This document shows positions 1 through 11,300 of a stretch of DNA of 64,000 bases, in pieces; the stretch's first letter is position 1; every line of letters begins with the position of its first letter. A program made the translations under genes and the position numbers. The stretch spans positions 1,525,501 to 1,589,500 of the forward strand of contig NC_090985.1 of NCBI RefSeq assembly GCF_041146395.1, read 5' to 3'. This DNA is from Eulemur rufifrons. Lineage: Eukaryota; Chordata; Mammalia; Primates; Lemuridae. Below the pieces are notes generated by a model that saw only the letters and a program-made list of their open reading frames with translations, had not been told where the DNA came from and searched no databases.

Positions 1-604
1 GGGAGGAAGTGGACGAGGCAAGGGAGCGGCTGGGAATGCCCAGCACCCGCTGGAGGAGTCGCAGGTGCGAGGCCCTGGGGCAGGAATGTCGTCGGCGTGT
101 TCGGGCAGTGAAGAGCGGTCACTGTCTCCAAAGCAGAGGGAGGGGGCACGGGGGCAGGAATGCTCGGGGCGAGGTGGCCGGCAGGAGGTGTCGGGTCTCG
201 CTGACTTCACTAGACTGCAGCGTTCACTCCGGATGAGATGGGAGGTCGCTGGAGTTTGACTGTGAGAGTTACATGTTCTGAACGGCGCTTTTAGAAAACT
301 GCTCTGCTGTGCAGAGAGTGAGCCTGCCGGGCAGGACGGGGTGGGAGTGAGGAGGCTGCGGCAGGAGTGGCGGCGAGAACGCGGTGACAGCGGCTGAGGT
401 AGACGGCGCCCAGGCCCCGCGACCGACCGCAGAGGCAGAGCCGGGCTGCAGGCGGGCGTGGGGGGAAGACAGGAGTCTGAGGCTTTGCCGCTGGACTGCG
501 GAAGCGCAGTCGCCATTTCCTGCGGGGGAGCTGGTCGGGGGAGCTGGTTTGGAGTCGGGAATGTTAAGACCCAGATGCCTATCTGACGGCTGGACGTGCA
601 GACA

Positions 605-642
605 GGTGGACGTGTCGGGTGGACGTGTCGGGTGGACGTGTC
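605..642. repeat. 13-bp tandem triplicate
   Basis: Three head-to-tail copies of ggtggacgtgtcg start at 605, 618 and 631. The copies are identical except for the truncated last base. It is a small GC-rich tandem repeat in intron sequence. Confidence 0.85.
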
Positions 643-1387
643 ATTGTGGAATCCAAGGGAGGGGCTGGGGCTGGAGCCGGACTCGGCACTGGTGATAGGA
701 TCGGTATCTAAAGCCTGGAGACAGGGTCGTGCGAGCTCACCTGGGAGGAGGGTGCGGAACGGGAGGGTCAGCGGGCTGGGCCCCGGGCGCGCCTGCCTCG
801 GGGAGGCGGGAAGAGCCAGCACGGGGGCCGAGGCAGGCGGGAGGGGAGCGAGAGAAGGCGAGGGATGCTTCTGGAAGGAAGGAGGGATCCACTGCCAGAA
901 GCTGCTGCTGAGGCCTAGACGTGAGGCCTGGGGACCGATCACCGGATGCAGGGGGACAACCGCCGATGTCACTCCCGCCTCATCCTTTGCCAGGGACCAT
1001 GACTTGCTGCCCAGGCCTCTGTTCGTACCAGGAAGTTCCAGACAACAGATGCTTTGCAATAAGGACACACTTCCCTCACTTGAAGTAATCTTTTAAAGCA
1101 ACTACACTTTGTTAGACAACATCTTAACCGAGAGGCTGGTTAATCCCCCGCAGACCACCGAGGCTGCCGTGCTGAGGGGAGACCTGCCCCTCCCACTCCC
1201 GCTGGGCCCGCAGCGCGGCAGAGCCCTGTGCTGCCCTTCATGGGAAATGGCCCCGCAGGGGGCTGAGCATGGCTGCTCTTTCCCCTGGGCGGCTCTCTCC
1301 AGGCTGGGCATCTGGGATTCTCCCAGGAAGCACAGTTGAAACCCCCTCCGCCCCTGCCTCGGGCTGCAGGATGGTGCTGCAGGCTGT

Positions 1388-1461
1388 GTGAACGGAGGAC
1401 TGGGTCCCCCGGACTGCGGGCCGCGTGGACGGAGGACTGGGTCCCCCGGACTGCCTGTCCC
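1388..1461. repeat. 37-bp tandem duplication
   Basis: Two adjacent 37-bp copies start at 1388 and 1425. Both contain ggacggaggactgggtcccc or a one-base variant of it. Divergence is confined to the first bases and the tail, which suggests a fairly recent duplication. Confidence 0.85.
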
Positions 1462-2971
1462 CACCCTGCTCAGCGGCAGGGCAGGCTGGCAGCAGGATTG
1501 TCAGTTACATGTTCTGAGTGACATTTTTCCTTTTTTTTCCTTTCTTTACTTTCGTTTTTTTTTTTTGAGAACAAGTTGCTCCGGTGCTGTGCGGAGAGCA
1601 AACCTGCGGGGAAGGGAAGGGTGGGAGTGAGGAGGCTGCTGCAGTGATTTTTTTGCTCCTTTGGCATCAGCGTCCACCCAGGGACAAAATGCCGCCAATT
1701 AATAGAGTCAGTCACAGCAGCTCCGTCCTGCAGTGCTTTGGTGACACAGTAAATGCCCATCCTGGCCTGGTGGGCGTTTGGTGGAGCACCGGCAGTATGA
1801 ATTCTGAATTGTGTCACCTAAGTCACTCCCTTAGGAATAAATCGACTGGAAGCGTCATCATGTACCGTTTTTACTAGTGACCTGCAATGCCATTGTCACT
1901 GCCTCATCAGCCAACTCCAGGCAGTCCCCCCCCACCCCACCCCCACCGCCCTGGTGGCTTTCTAGGGACATCCTTCAGGTTGCTTTTAGAAGTGCCGGGC
2001 CCACGTTATCTGGATTTATCTGAGAGGTGGGCAGCACTGCCATCTGCTAAGAGCTGCTGGAACCTTCTGCTCCAGGCTCTGGGCACGGTCTGGCAGCAGG
2101 GGCAGAGGGCCACGCCCACGTCCCTGGGCACAGTGTCGTGGCTGAGCCTGCTGTGCAAACCACACTAGTGCTGGGTGGTAGGACTCGTATCTTTGCTGTA
2201 TTGAGAATTAAGACATCTAAGATGTTACTTGCGATGCAGTTGGGAAATGGAGACGGCCGAAAGGGTGGGCGTGTACCACACAGCAGTCAGAGCCGCCGAG
2301 GTGCCGGCTTCACACGCTCAGTGTCTGAAGGGCTGAGAAGGGAGGCGGGAGAGGTCCTCCCGAGTGTGCCGTGTGGTGCCTCGCGTCCCCTGCCTCCCTG
2401 GAGGAACCCGCAGAAAGAGCTGATTCTAGACTTGTGATCCTGCCCCACCCTCTCCTCTGCCACCAGGGCTCCCGGCCTGGTTCTTCCTGGCGCCAGAGCC
2501 GTGCAGGGGACGTGGGGAATCTCCACAGCTGTGATGCTGACGCCCAAGGAGAGGCTACTGTTCTTCAGCGGCAACATGTGTTTTGAGTTGGTGTCTCTGC
2601 TCAGGCCGGAGGGGACACGATTGCTGTCATCACCCACTTGTTTCCCGAAAGCCACCCAGTTCCACTGAAATGATCCGCAAGACCGAGCACAGCCGGGTTC
2701 TCCTAGAGTCCTTCTGTCGGTCTCCGGCTGCTGGGCTGGGCCCTGCCCCGTTCCAGTGTGTATTTCTACGTGGGTCGTACTCTCCTTTCTTTGGGCAATA
2801 AAAATTCAGAGGCGCACAAGCCTGCTTCGCACCATGGAGGGAGACTGGCCATTGGTCCCCCCTGCACGAACGTGCACGCGTCAGTTAAGGCCCGTGTGCT
2901 CAGCTGCGGCGCTGTGTGTCATATAAACCTGCCTGGTCTTCACTCTTGCTAACACACTTATCAAACCTTAG

Positions 2972-3037
2972 GTGTGGAAATGCCCCTTTGGACCACCTTC
3001 CTCTGAACAGAATCACCACCATGAGGAAAAGGTTCAG
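2972..3037 (+). CDS. ARNT2: ARNT2 exon 7 (PAS-A end / linker)
   Basis: This 66-nt exon starts after TTAG and ends AG|GTCAGT. It opens with the last base of a split Arg codon, then encodes CGNAPLDHLPLNRITTMRKR and F, and ends with two bases of the next split Arg codon. It corresponds to about human residues 242-264, within the second half of PAS-A. In human ARNT2 I recall the same MRCGNAP...MRKRFR sequence. The exon is too short to detect alone, but phase continuity with 3360-3445 fixes both borders. Confidence 0.93.
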
Positions 3038-3359
3038 GTCAGTGCCCCTTTCTGGTGTGTGCGTGGGACTGCACTGGCAGACAGCCAGGGAGCCCCACTC
3101 GGGGAGGGCGCCAAGTGCAGGGAGGACCCAGGGACCCACAGGTGGGGTGGCTGCGGCCCAGATGAGAATGGGGAGGAGGGTGGAATTTATTTGGGGCTTT
3201 CAGACCGTGTGGGAGGAGGGAAGACAGGATGGTGGTAAGTCAGGATTCAAAACCACAAAGCAGACCAGAGAGCTTAGTGGCCTAGATGCCAAAGGAGTCG
3301 CAGCATCCTTGCTTCACCCTCGCGTGACAAAAATAGCTTCATAAATGTTCCTTCCGTAG
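3038..3359 (+). other. Intron 7 (322 bp)
   Basis: This short intron runs from GTCAGT to CCGTAG. I see no repeat or element in it. Open frames that cross it from exon 7 are read-through artefacts. Confidence 0.85.
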
Positions 3360-3445
3360 GAACGGTCTCGGCCCCGTGAAGGAGGGAGAAGCCCAGTATG
3401 CCGTCGTCCACTGCACGGGCTACATCAAGGCCTGGCCGCCGGCAG
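3360..3445 (+). CDS. ARNT2: ARNT2 exon 8 (PAS-A C-terminal strands)
   Basis: This 86-nt exon lies between CCGTAG and the donor GTAGGT. It encodes [20 protein letters not shown] then YIKAWPPA, and its last base starts a Gly codon completed at 33884. The [15 protein letters not shown] stretch is a hallmark of ARNT-family PAS-A domains, and the preceding KEGEAQ distinguishes ARNT2 from ARNT (which has KDGE). It corresponds to about residues 264-293. No frameshift or substitution relative to my memory of human ARNT2 is visible. Confidence 0.96.
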
Positions 3446-3724
3446 GTAGGTGGACCCGCGCCTGTGTCCGAGGCTGGGTGCTGCTCACACCTGACCGTGG
3501 TACCTGTCAGAGATGTAGTCTTATGGGAAGAGGCAGGAAAATATTCTTATTTTCTTTTATAGTTAGAAGATAATGATCTTTGTAATTGGAAACAGTCCTG
3601 CTACTTGAAACAAAGGTTTCTAAAAAGAGCTAGTTCTGCAAAGGTGATTTGAGCCTTAGCGACTCATTGCTAGGTTCTGTCACCAGAGCACTCGGTGGAG
3701 TGAGAGTGGCAATTTGAAATGATA

Positions 3725-4477
3725 ATCATACCCAAGCCATTAGAGCAGCGCAGTGAGTATCTCTCACACTCACTAGGTTGGTTACAATAAAGGACAGGTG
3801 ATAACCAGCGTTGGTGAGAATGCAGAGAAGCTGGAGCCCTCACACGCTGTGCGAACGAGAAATAGTGTCGCCAAACACAGTCTGGCAGTTCCTCTACGTG
3901 TTAGACACAAAGCTACCATCTGATTCAGCAATTTTCACTCCTAGCGATACACTCGAGAATTGAAAACATAGGTACACAAAGAAATTTGTACATGAATATT
4001 CATAGCAGAATTATTCATAATGGCCAAAAAGTGGACACAGCTCACTTGTACACCAACAGATGAAGGGATAAGATGTGGTGTATTCATATAAAGGAATATT
4101 ATTCAGCCGTGAAAGTAAATGCGGTATTGGCACAGGCCATAATATGGGCAAACCTTGAGAATGTCATGCTAAGTGAAAGAGACCAGACACACAAGGCCAC
4201 GTGCTATATGATTTTGTTTATGTGACATGTCCAGAATAGGCAGATCCACCAAGACAGAAAGTAGGTGTGTGGTTTCCGGGTGGTCCACGGAGGGAGAATG
4301 AGGGGTGGCTGCTGCTGGGTACAGTGTTTCTCTGTGGGGTGACATGAGTGTTCTAAAATTGGATAGTGGCAATAATTGCACAATGAGGTAAATATACTAA
4401 AAACTACTGAATTGTACACTTTAAGATGGTGAATTTTGTGGTATGTGAATTATATCTCAATAAACCTGTTCTTAAAC
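3725..4477 (+). mobile_element. Old L1 (L1M-type) 3' end
   Basis: The sequence follows the end of a mammalian L1 ORF2 and 3' UTR. It has the 'ggttggttacaataaagga...ggtgagaatgcagagaagctgg' type of reading, then 'gaatattattcagccgtgaa', 'cttgagaatgtcatgctaag', and the typical terminus 'gtatgtgaattatatctcaa' followed by taaacctg. These are familiar L1M 3' landmarks. It is diverged, 5'-truncated and has no coding capacity. The subfamily cannot be set by eye. Confidence 0.75.
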
Positions 4478-4619
4478 AAAAGGATATATACAATATTAAA
4501 CCTTCTGTTTACACTTTATGGCCCAGAATGTGGTATATCTCAGTGAATGCTGAATGTCAGCTTGAGGACACTGTATTCCACTATTGGATGAACTGTTTTT
4601 TAAATGCCAATTAGATCAA

Positions 4620-6540
4620 GGTGACTGATAGTGCTGTTAAGGGCAACTATGTCCATGTTGAGTTTTCCCTGCTTGACGTATCAATTACTGAAAGAGGAAT
4701 GTTGAAGTTTCCAATTATAATAATGCTTTTGTCTGTATCTCTTTATAGTTCTATTAGTTCTTGCCTCACATGTTTTGAGGCTCTGTTTTTGGTACATACG
4801 TGTTAAGGATTGTTAAGTCATCTGGGAGCATTGACCCCTTTGTGTAATGTACCTCTTCATACTGACAGTTTTCCCTGCTCTGAATTCTGCTTTGTTTGAA
4901 ATTAATATCACTTCTCGAGCTTTTTTTTTATTATTGTTAGCATGGTATATCTTTCTCTATTCTTTTACTTATAACTGTTTCTTTATATTTAAAGAGTTTC
5001 TTGTAGACAACATATAGTTGAATCTAGTCTTTTAATCCACTCTAACAATCTGTCTTTTAATTGATATATTTAGACCATTCACATCTAATATGACTATTGA
5101 GATAGTTTGATTAATGGCTACCATGTTTTCTATTCATTGCACTTATTCTTTATTTCTTTGCCCCCTCTTTTGCCTTCTCTAGTTTTCATTGAGCATTTTA
5201 TATGACTTCATTTTCTTTTCTCTCAGTATATCAATTATATTTCTTTTGAAATATTTTTATTATTTGCTGTAAGTTTGAAGTTTACCTTTACAACTAATAT
5301 AAATCTATGCTCAAATAATATTATACCATGTCATGGGTAGTACAGACACCTTATACTCTTACACTGTTGCTCTCATTCATTTCACTTGTCCATATGCTGT
5401 CGTCGCCCAATGCACTGTTATTGTTATTCCTTTGAACAAACAGATGCCTATTAGATCACTCTTCCTTTCTGTATGGAGATCTGAGTGACCTACGCCATGT
5501 TGATCTTCCTGAGGAACTTACTTTAATATTTCTTGCAAGACAGCTTTACTGGTGATGAATTCTCTGTTTTTGTTTTTTTGTGGAAAGTCTTTATTTCTTC
5601 TTCACATTTGAAGGATAATTTCACTTGATATAGAATTCTAAATTTATTTATGCTGCTTGGTATTCTGTGAACTTCTTAGATCTGTGGTTTGGTGTCTGTC
5701 ATTAATTTTGGAAAATTCTTGGATATATTTTTTTAAATATTTCTTCTCCATTTTCTCTTTTTTCATCTTTTGGTATTCCAATTACACACATATTATATCT
5801 TTTGAAATTGTACCAGAGTTTTTGTTTTGTTCTTTTTTTTTTTATATTCGTTTTCATTGTTTTTTTCTCTTTGCATTTCAGTTTGGGAAGTTTCCAATTG
5901 ACATATCTTCAAGTTCACTGATCCTTTCCTTGACTGTGTTCAGTCTACTGATGAGTCTATTAAAGGCATTCTTCATTTCTGTCACACTGTTTTTGATTTC
6001 TAGTATTTCCTTTTAATCCTTTCTTAGAGTTTCCATCTCTTTGCTTACATTATCCATTTGTCCTTACATATTGTCTTTTTCTTCATTAAAGCTTTTAACT
6101 TATTAATCGCAGTTATTTTAAATTCACTGTCTAGCCATTTCAAAATCAATGTCACAGCTGAGTTCTGATGCTTACTTTGTCTCTTCCGACTGTTTTTTCT
6201 TGCCTGTTAGCATGCCTTGTAATTCTTTGTTGAAATTCAAACATGATGCATCAGCTGGTAGGGAATGAGGTTAAATAGGCCTTTAGTGTGAGGTTTTGTG
6301 TTAATCTTGCTAGGAGTTGGGCTCTGTTGAATGTGTTGTGGCTGTAGGTGCAGAGGCTATAAATGCCCTTCATATCCTTGGTTTTCTACCCTCCTGCCTT
6401 TGGGTTCCCAAAGAGCTGCTTGTTAAACAGAGTCTGTGCCTGGCCCCTCTTCAGCTGTGACCCACTGTCATCACACGGTGACGCCTGTTGGTGTGGTGAT
6501 GGGAGTGGGGGAAGGGAAGTGTTGGTGACCTTATGATTAA
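4620..6540 (-). mobile_element. Old L1M/HAL1-like LINE, minus strand
   Basis: This AT-rich stretch reads on the reverse strand like an ancient L1 ORF1 region. Landmarks seen on the plus strand include 'cagtttgggaagtttccaat', 'tcttcaagttcactgatcct', 'gtttttgatttctagtattt' and 'agagtttccatctctttgct', which I recognise from old L1M sequences in reverse. The same family recurs at 26090-26700. The plus-strand open frame at 5657-6016 is a by-product of T-richness and not a gene. The exact subfamily and 5' limit are uncertain. Confidence 0.55.
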
Positions 6541-7139
6541 ATCTCAGTCTTTCAGCCGACCTGGGTCTGGGGCTGTGACCTTCGCAAGTGTTTCCTGGCT
6601 CCTCCTCCCTTGGGCTGGGATTCCTAACTGCCTGGGGAGTAGCTCTTTGTTATGGAGAGTGCTCTGCACATATTTCAAAATGTTTATTTTTGCCCTCCTC
6701 CTGCCAGGGATGAGGGTGGGGGATTGTTTTTGGGTTTTCACTGTGAGCACCTGGTGGGGCTCCTGGTACTCAGGAAGGTGTGGGGGCCCATTTGTGTGCA
6801 TTCGGAAAACACTGTTTAAAGATACATGCAGTAAAGTTTAAAAATGTGGATCCATTCATTCGACACATGCTTGTTGGCCGCCTGCAATATGTGTGCTAAT
6901 CACTCTTCCACAGTAAGTAGGTAAAATAGACACAAGTCTGTACTCTGAAGATGAAAATGCGCAATCAACAAGATGGCTGATCAAACACATGGCACGTTAG
7001 ATAGCTCATGGCAGGAGTCGTGAGCCTGCAGGTCATTATTAAAGCCATAAACCTCTTTTACCCCTGGGGAGAGAAGAAGCGGAATGGGGCCAGGAAGCCC
7101 TCCAACTACATGAGGTATTTTTTGTTTCTTTAAGATAAA

Positions 7140-7540
7140 AATTACATAGAGTAAATGTAGCGGAATGTTAACATGTTTTAAATCTGTATATTTAAGAAGT
7201 TACAGTTATACATGATGACTAAGTCTCAAAGATCTGTTGGACAACATAGTGCCCGTAGTTAAAATAAGTTATTATGAACCTGAACATTTGTTAGGAAGAT
7301 AGCACTCATGTTAAGTGTTCCTACCACCGAGAAAAACAAAGATGAAGCAAAACCAGAGAACACCCACCACCAACACAGCAACAAAAGGAAGCTTCTGGGT
7401 GTTGTGGATGTGTTTATTCCTTGGTTGTAGGAATGGTAGCATGAGTGTATACATATGTCCAGATTCACCAAATTGTACACATTTGTTATGTACAGTTTTT
7501 GTATACAATTGTACCTCAAAAAAGCTAGAAAAAAAAATCT
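7140..7540 (+). mobile_element. L1M-type 3' terminal fragment
   Basis: Landmarks such as 'gatctgttggacaacatagt' followed by gcccgtagtt, 'catgttaagtgttcctacca' and 'aaattgtacacatttgttat' match the usual 3' UTR end of medium-age mammalian L1s in plus orientation. It ends in an A-rich tail near 7520-7540. Confidence 0.65.
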
Positions 7541-7604
7541 GTGTTTGGATACAAGGTGTTTGTTATAGTAATATCTATAGATTTTTGTATTAAAGCATAA
7601 AAAT

Positions 7605-7968
<364 letters not shown>

Positions 7969-8749
7969 AAAAATCATGGCACACAAAATATTCTGGCCAC
8001 AAAATCCAACAGATTTACTGATTAATGAAGGCCTACAACATATATTTTTGTAATATAAAAGCAAATACCAATAGTATATTTCAGTGACTATAATAAATCC
8101 TGGTAAATAAATTTGAATCAATTTACAAACATTGCATACAGAGGAAGCAGCTATAGTAATAATAATTGTTACAAATCAAGCTGCAAAATACACACTTTTA
8201 GTAAATTCCTACACGGGCCACTGCAGTTCACATAAACAAACAAATATTTGAATAAAAAGGGACACAAGTATATAGAAAAGTATACGTTGAAGAAATACCA
8301 GTGCCATCTTAATGCTTAGAGTAAATAAAATATTTCATAGACTCTTGGCAATTGGAAAGCGAATGAAAACAATGATGAATTCTAAGATAAACTAGCTTGA
8401 ACTTAATATATAACATTGCCTATGCTGGACAATGGGTTATGTTAGCATTGGGTTATTTACGGTAATGACAGATTGGGTCTGATACTAGGAGAATGGTCGA
8501 AGCGGCGTCTCCAGCCAGCTCACGCGCCTGCCACGAGCCTTCCTCTGCTGAGATACAAATGTAACAGCGAGCGCAGCCGCGCTGTCCCGACAGACTGACC
8601 CGGCTCGCAAGGCCTGCCCTCCACAGTGTGGGTGCTTTGGAAGCAAAACAGTTTCTAGATACTGTTTGAAATGTTTTAGAAGTGAGTTTTCTATGTCAAC
8701 AAATATAGTAAGCACATTAATGCAGTTCTTAAATGTCCCCGGTAATGGT
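7969..8749. other. Unassigned intronic DNA
   Basis: AT-rich up to about 8480, then a short CpG-bearing patch near 8500-8600 (gtcgaagcggcgtctcc, gcgcagccgcgctgtcccg). No exon or named repeat is recognised. Confidence 0.5.
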
Positions 8750-8950
8750 AACAAGCACTTAATGCTTACCGTGTGTCAGACATAATCATAAATATTTTTG
8801 GTACATTAACTCATTTAATTATCACAACAGCCCTATGGAATAAGCACTGGTATTATTTTTATGTGATAAACAAGCAAACTAAGGCACAGTCAGAGACATA
8901 ACCTGCCTAGACTCACACAGTGAGTGAACACATAGTGGGGGCAGGATGTG
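8750..8950 (+). mobile_element. MIR SINE
   Basis: The sequence follows the MIR core: cttaatgcttaccgtgtgtc, then 'attaactcatttaattatca' and caacagccctatg, then 'aactaaggcacagtcagaga', and 'actcacacagtgagtgaac'. It is diverged, as expected for this ancient mammalian SINE. Confidence 0.75.
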
Positions 8951-8982
8951 GACCTCGTCATCTTGCTTCTACATATGTAGAA

Positions 8983-9012
8983 GCACACACGCACACGCAC
9001 ACACACGCACAG
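8983..9012. repeat. (CA)n-like microsatellite
   Basis: An imperfect dinucleotide run of acacacgcacacgcacac type, interrupted by CG steps. Confidence 0.8.
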
Positions 9013-9017
9013 GCATG

Positions 9018-9350
9018 CATTGCCTACAACAGGGATACCTTCTGAGACGTGTTGCTAGGAGATTTTGTCATTGTGCGAACATTGTAGAATGTACTTCTGC
9101 AGACCTGGGAGGTACAGCCGTCTACACACCTAGACTACACAGTGTGCTCTCTTGCTCCTGGGCTACGAGCATGTAGAGCAGGGGCCTGCCCTGAACACCG
9201 TAGGCAAATGTAACACGATGCTAAGTATTTGTGTTTCTAAACATAGAAGAGGTACATTAAAAGTATGGTATATAATCTTATGGGACCTCCGTTGTATATG
9301 TGGTTCATCATTGACCAAAATATCATTATGTGATGCATGACTATATCTAT
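9018..9350 (+). mobile_element. Non-autonomous DNA transposon (MITE-like)
   Basis: The segment has inward-facing related ends: gcatgcattgcctacaacag at the left, and at the right 'cattatgtgatgcatgac', whose complement begins gtcatgcatcac. The interior contains 'gattttgtcattgtgcgaac', 'aaatgtaacacgatgctaag' and 'ataatcttatgggacctccg', which I recognise as a common short DNA-transposon repeat of primates. I cannot name the family with certainty. No transposase is present. Confidence 0.5.
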
Positions 9351-10539
9351 GTCAGTTTAACATATATACATATACATTGAAAAAATTTTTCTACTTAGAC
9401 CATAATGCACAAAATTGTCAGGATGTTGTTTTCCAGAGGCCTCCAGCTGGATGCAGGGACAGGGACTCATAGGGTGGTGACGCTGTCACGGTGTTCAGAG
9501 CCTGGACTCAGCTTTGCACGTCCAGGAACAGTCTTGCCGATGCTCTGGAACTGCCCGGCCCAGGGAGTGCGAGAGCATTCTCGGAAGCTGACGATTTAAC
9601 CAGGTGCCGTTCGGTAATGCCAAGTGGTTCCTTGGCGGGGCCGCGGGTGCTCGTGTCTGAGGTCCAGGAGCCTGTCAGGTTTTGAAGTCCTTGAGAAGCC
9701 AGATTTGCATGAGCAGGTTGTTTGAGGAGAGGAAAATAAGAGTGGAGGGACGTGGACCGCTGGGAGGGAGATTCCCCATGGGGCTCAGTTCTCCGAGCAT
9801 CTGTGCTGGCAGCTCTCGAGGAAGCCATCCCCGAGCAAGCCCTCAGGGGCACCTGACGCAGGCCCGTCCTTCAGGGGGTGCACAGGCGACTGCAAGAGAG
9901 TGCTCAGGGACGTCAGCCCTGGGGACAAAGGAAAGGCCCCTGACCCACGTAGGGTCCCATAACAGTACTGCCATATTCTGCCTCTTGGGACCTCATTCCC
10001 AGGTGACCATCTCATTCTTCTTGATGCACTCTTCATTTGCATTAGTTAATCATTCTCTTTATACCAGGCAAATCCTCTTCCTGCTTCTGGCCTCAAAGTG
10101 TTCCCTTTTCTTACCACTTGATTTGAGCTGCAGGCGTATATCACGTGAGAAATGCCAGGACTGAGGTAAGACTCTCACTAGCGCCCTCGTGGGTGACGGG
10201 GAGAAAGGAGGCTGCGGCCCACGGTCCAGCCTGCAAAGCCGTGTGGGACAGTTGCCTGTGGCTCCGTGACTGTGAGTGTCCACGCACAGGGTGGTGAGGG
10301 TGGCAGGACTCACTACTGATCACGTCTTCAGTGATGGCCCTTGAAACTTTTCCACATGAGAAATGGTTGGAGGAGGCAGGGTGTTTATCTTGGAGAAAGT
10401 GAGACATGAGTTCTGTCTTCAAGTATTTGAGGGGGTGTCATATGAAGGAGGAATTAATCTCACTTAGGATAGTGCCAGGAGGCACAATTTTGACCAAAAG
10501 AGGAAAGTTACCGGAAGGCAGATTTTAACTCAATAGAGA

Positions 10540-11300
10540 GAAATGAGCAAAGTATATGAACAGGGTGGTAAAAATGTATATATAGACACACTAAGCATGT
10601 GGGAAAAATTCAGCCTCACTGTTAATCAGAACTATACATTAAAATAATTTGATATCATCTCCCCTTACTTATTAAATAACAAAAATAGAAAAGACAAAGT
10701 AAACAATGTTAATAAAGTTCAAAAAAGTAGACACTTTTATGTACTACTGGTGAGAATATAAATTAGTACAAATATTTTATAGAATAATTTGGCAGTATGT
10801 ATTAAATGCCTTAAAATGTACGTTCTTTAAGATACAGTAATTCCACTTTTAGGAATTGATTTTAAGGAATTAATCAGATGTGTAGTGTGTGTTCAAGCAT
10901 TATTTATAATTGTGAAAATCTCAAGTTAATCTAAATTTTAATGATAGAGAATTGGTTAAAAATAGCACGGGGCATCTGTGTGATAAAACACTGGACAGCC
11001 ATTAAACAGGCAGGCTCTCAAAGGGTGTTTAAGAGCAAAGAAAAGTTGTATGGATTATTAAAAATAATAGACTATAAAATATGGACTTAATTCCAATTTT
11101 ATATTTAAATTATAAATTAATCGAGTATACCTATACATTGAAAAATTATGCATAGAATATGAATCACTGTTGTTTCTGTATACTAGATCATTGGAAACTT
11201 TTTTCTTTTCTATTCATTTCTGCATTTTCCAAACTTTTACATGACTTTGATAATCAGAGAAAATGCCATTTTTGAGAAATTAATCTGAATTTTCTAAAGA
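10540..11300 (+). mobile_element. Old L1M 3' portion
   Basis: AT-rich sequence with ORF2-end and 3' UTR style landmarks: 'cctcactgttaatcagaact', 'tactggtgagaatataaatt', 'ttggcagtatgtattaaatg', 'acagtaattccacttttagg' and 'aaacactggacagccattaa'. It is heavily diverged. Confidence 0.65.

Larger units (their letters stand above)
1..2971 (+). other. Intron upstream of exon 7 (3' part)
   Basis: This is a GC-rich intronic stretch with no exon I can recognise. The preceding ARNT2 exon (end of PAS-A, ...RRSFICRM in the family) is not present. It holds a 13-bp triplicate (605-642), a 37-bp tandem duplication (1388-1461) and a diverged local duplication (about 266-366 and 1501-1645). The open frames here are short, have no homology I recognise and are explained by GC content. 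The intron ends in TTAG at 2968-2971. Confidence 0.8.

Noticed and set aside
2916..3344. 142-codon open frame containing exon 7
   Set aside because: Only 2972-3037 is exon. The frame continues into the intron past a consensus GTCAGT donor, and phase continuity with exon 8 confirms splicing.
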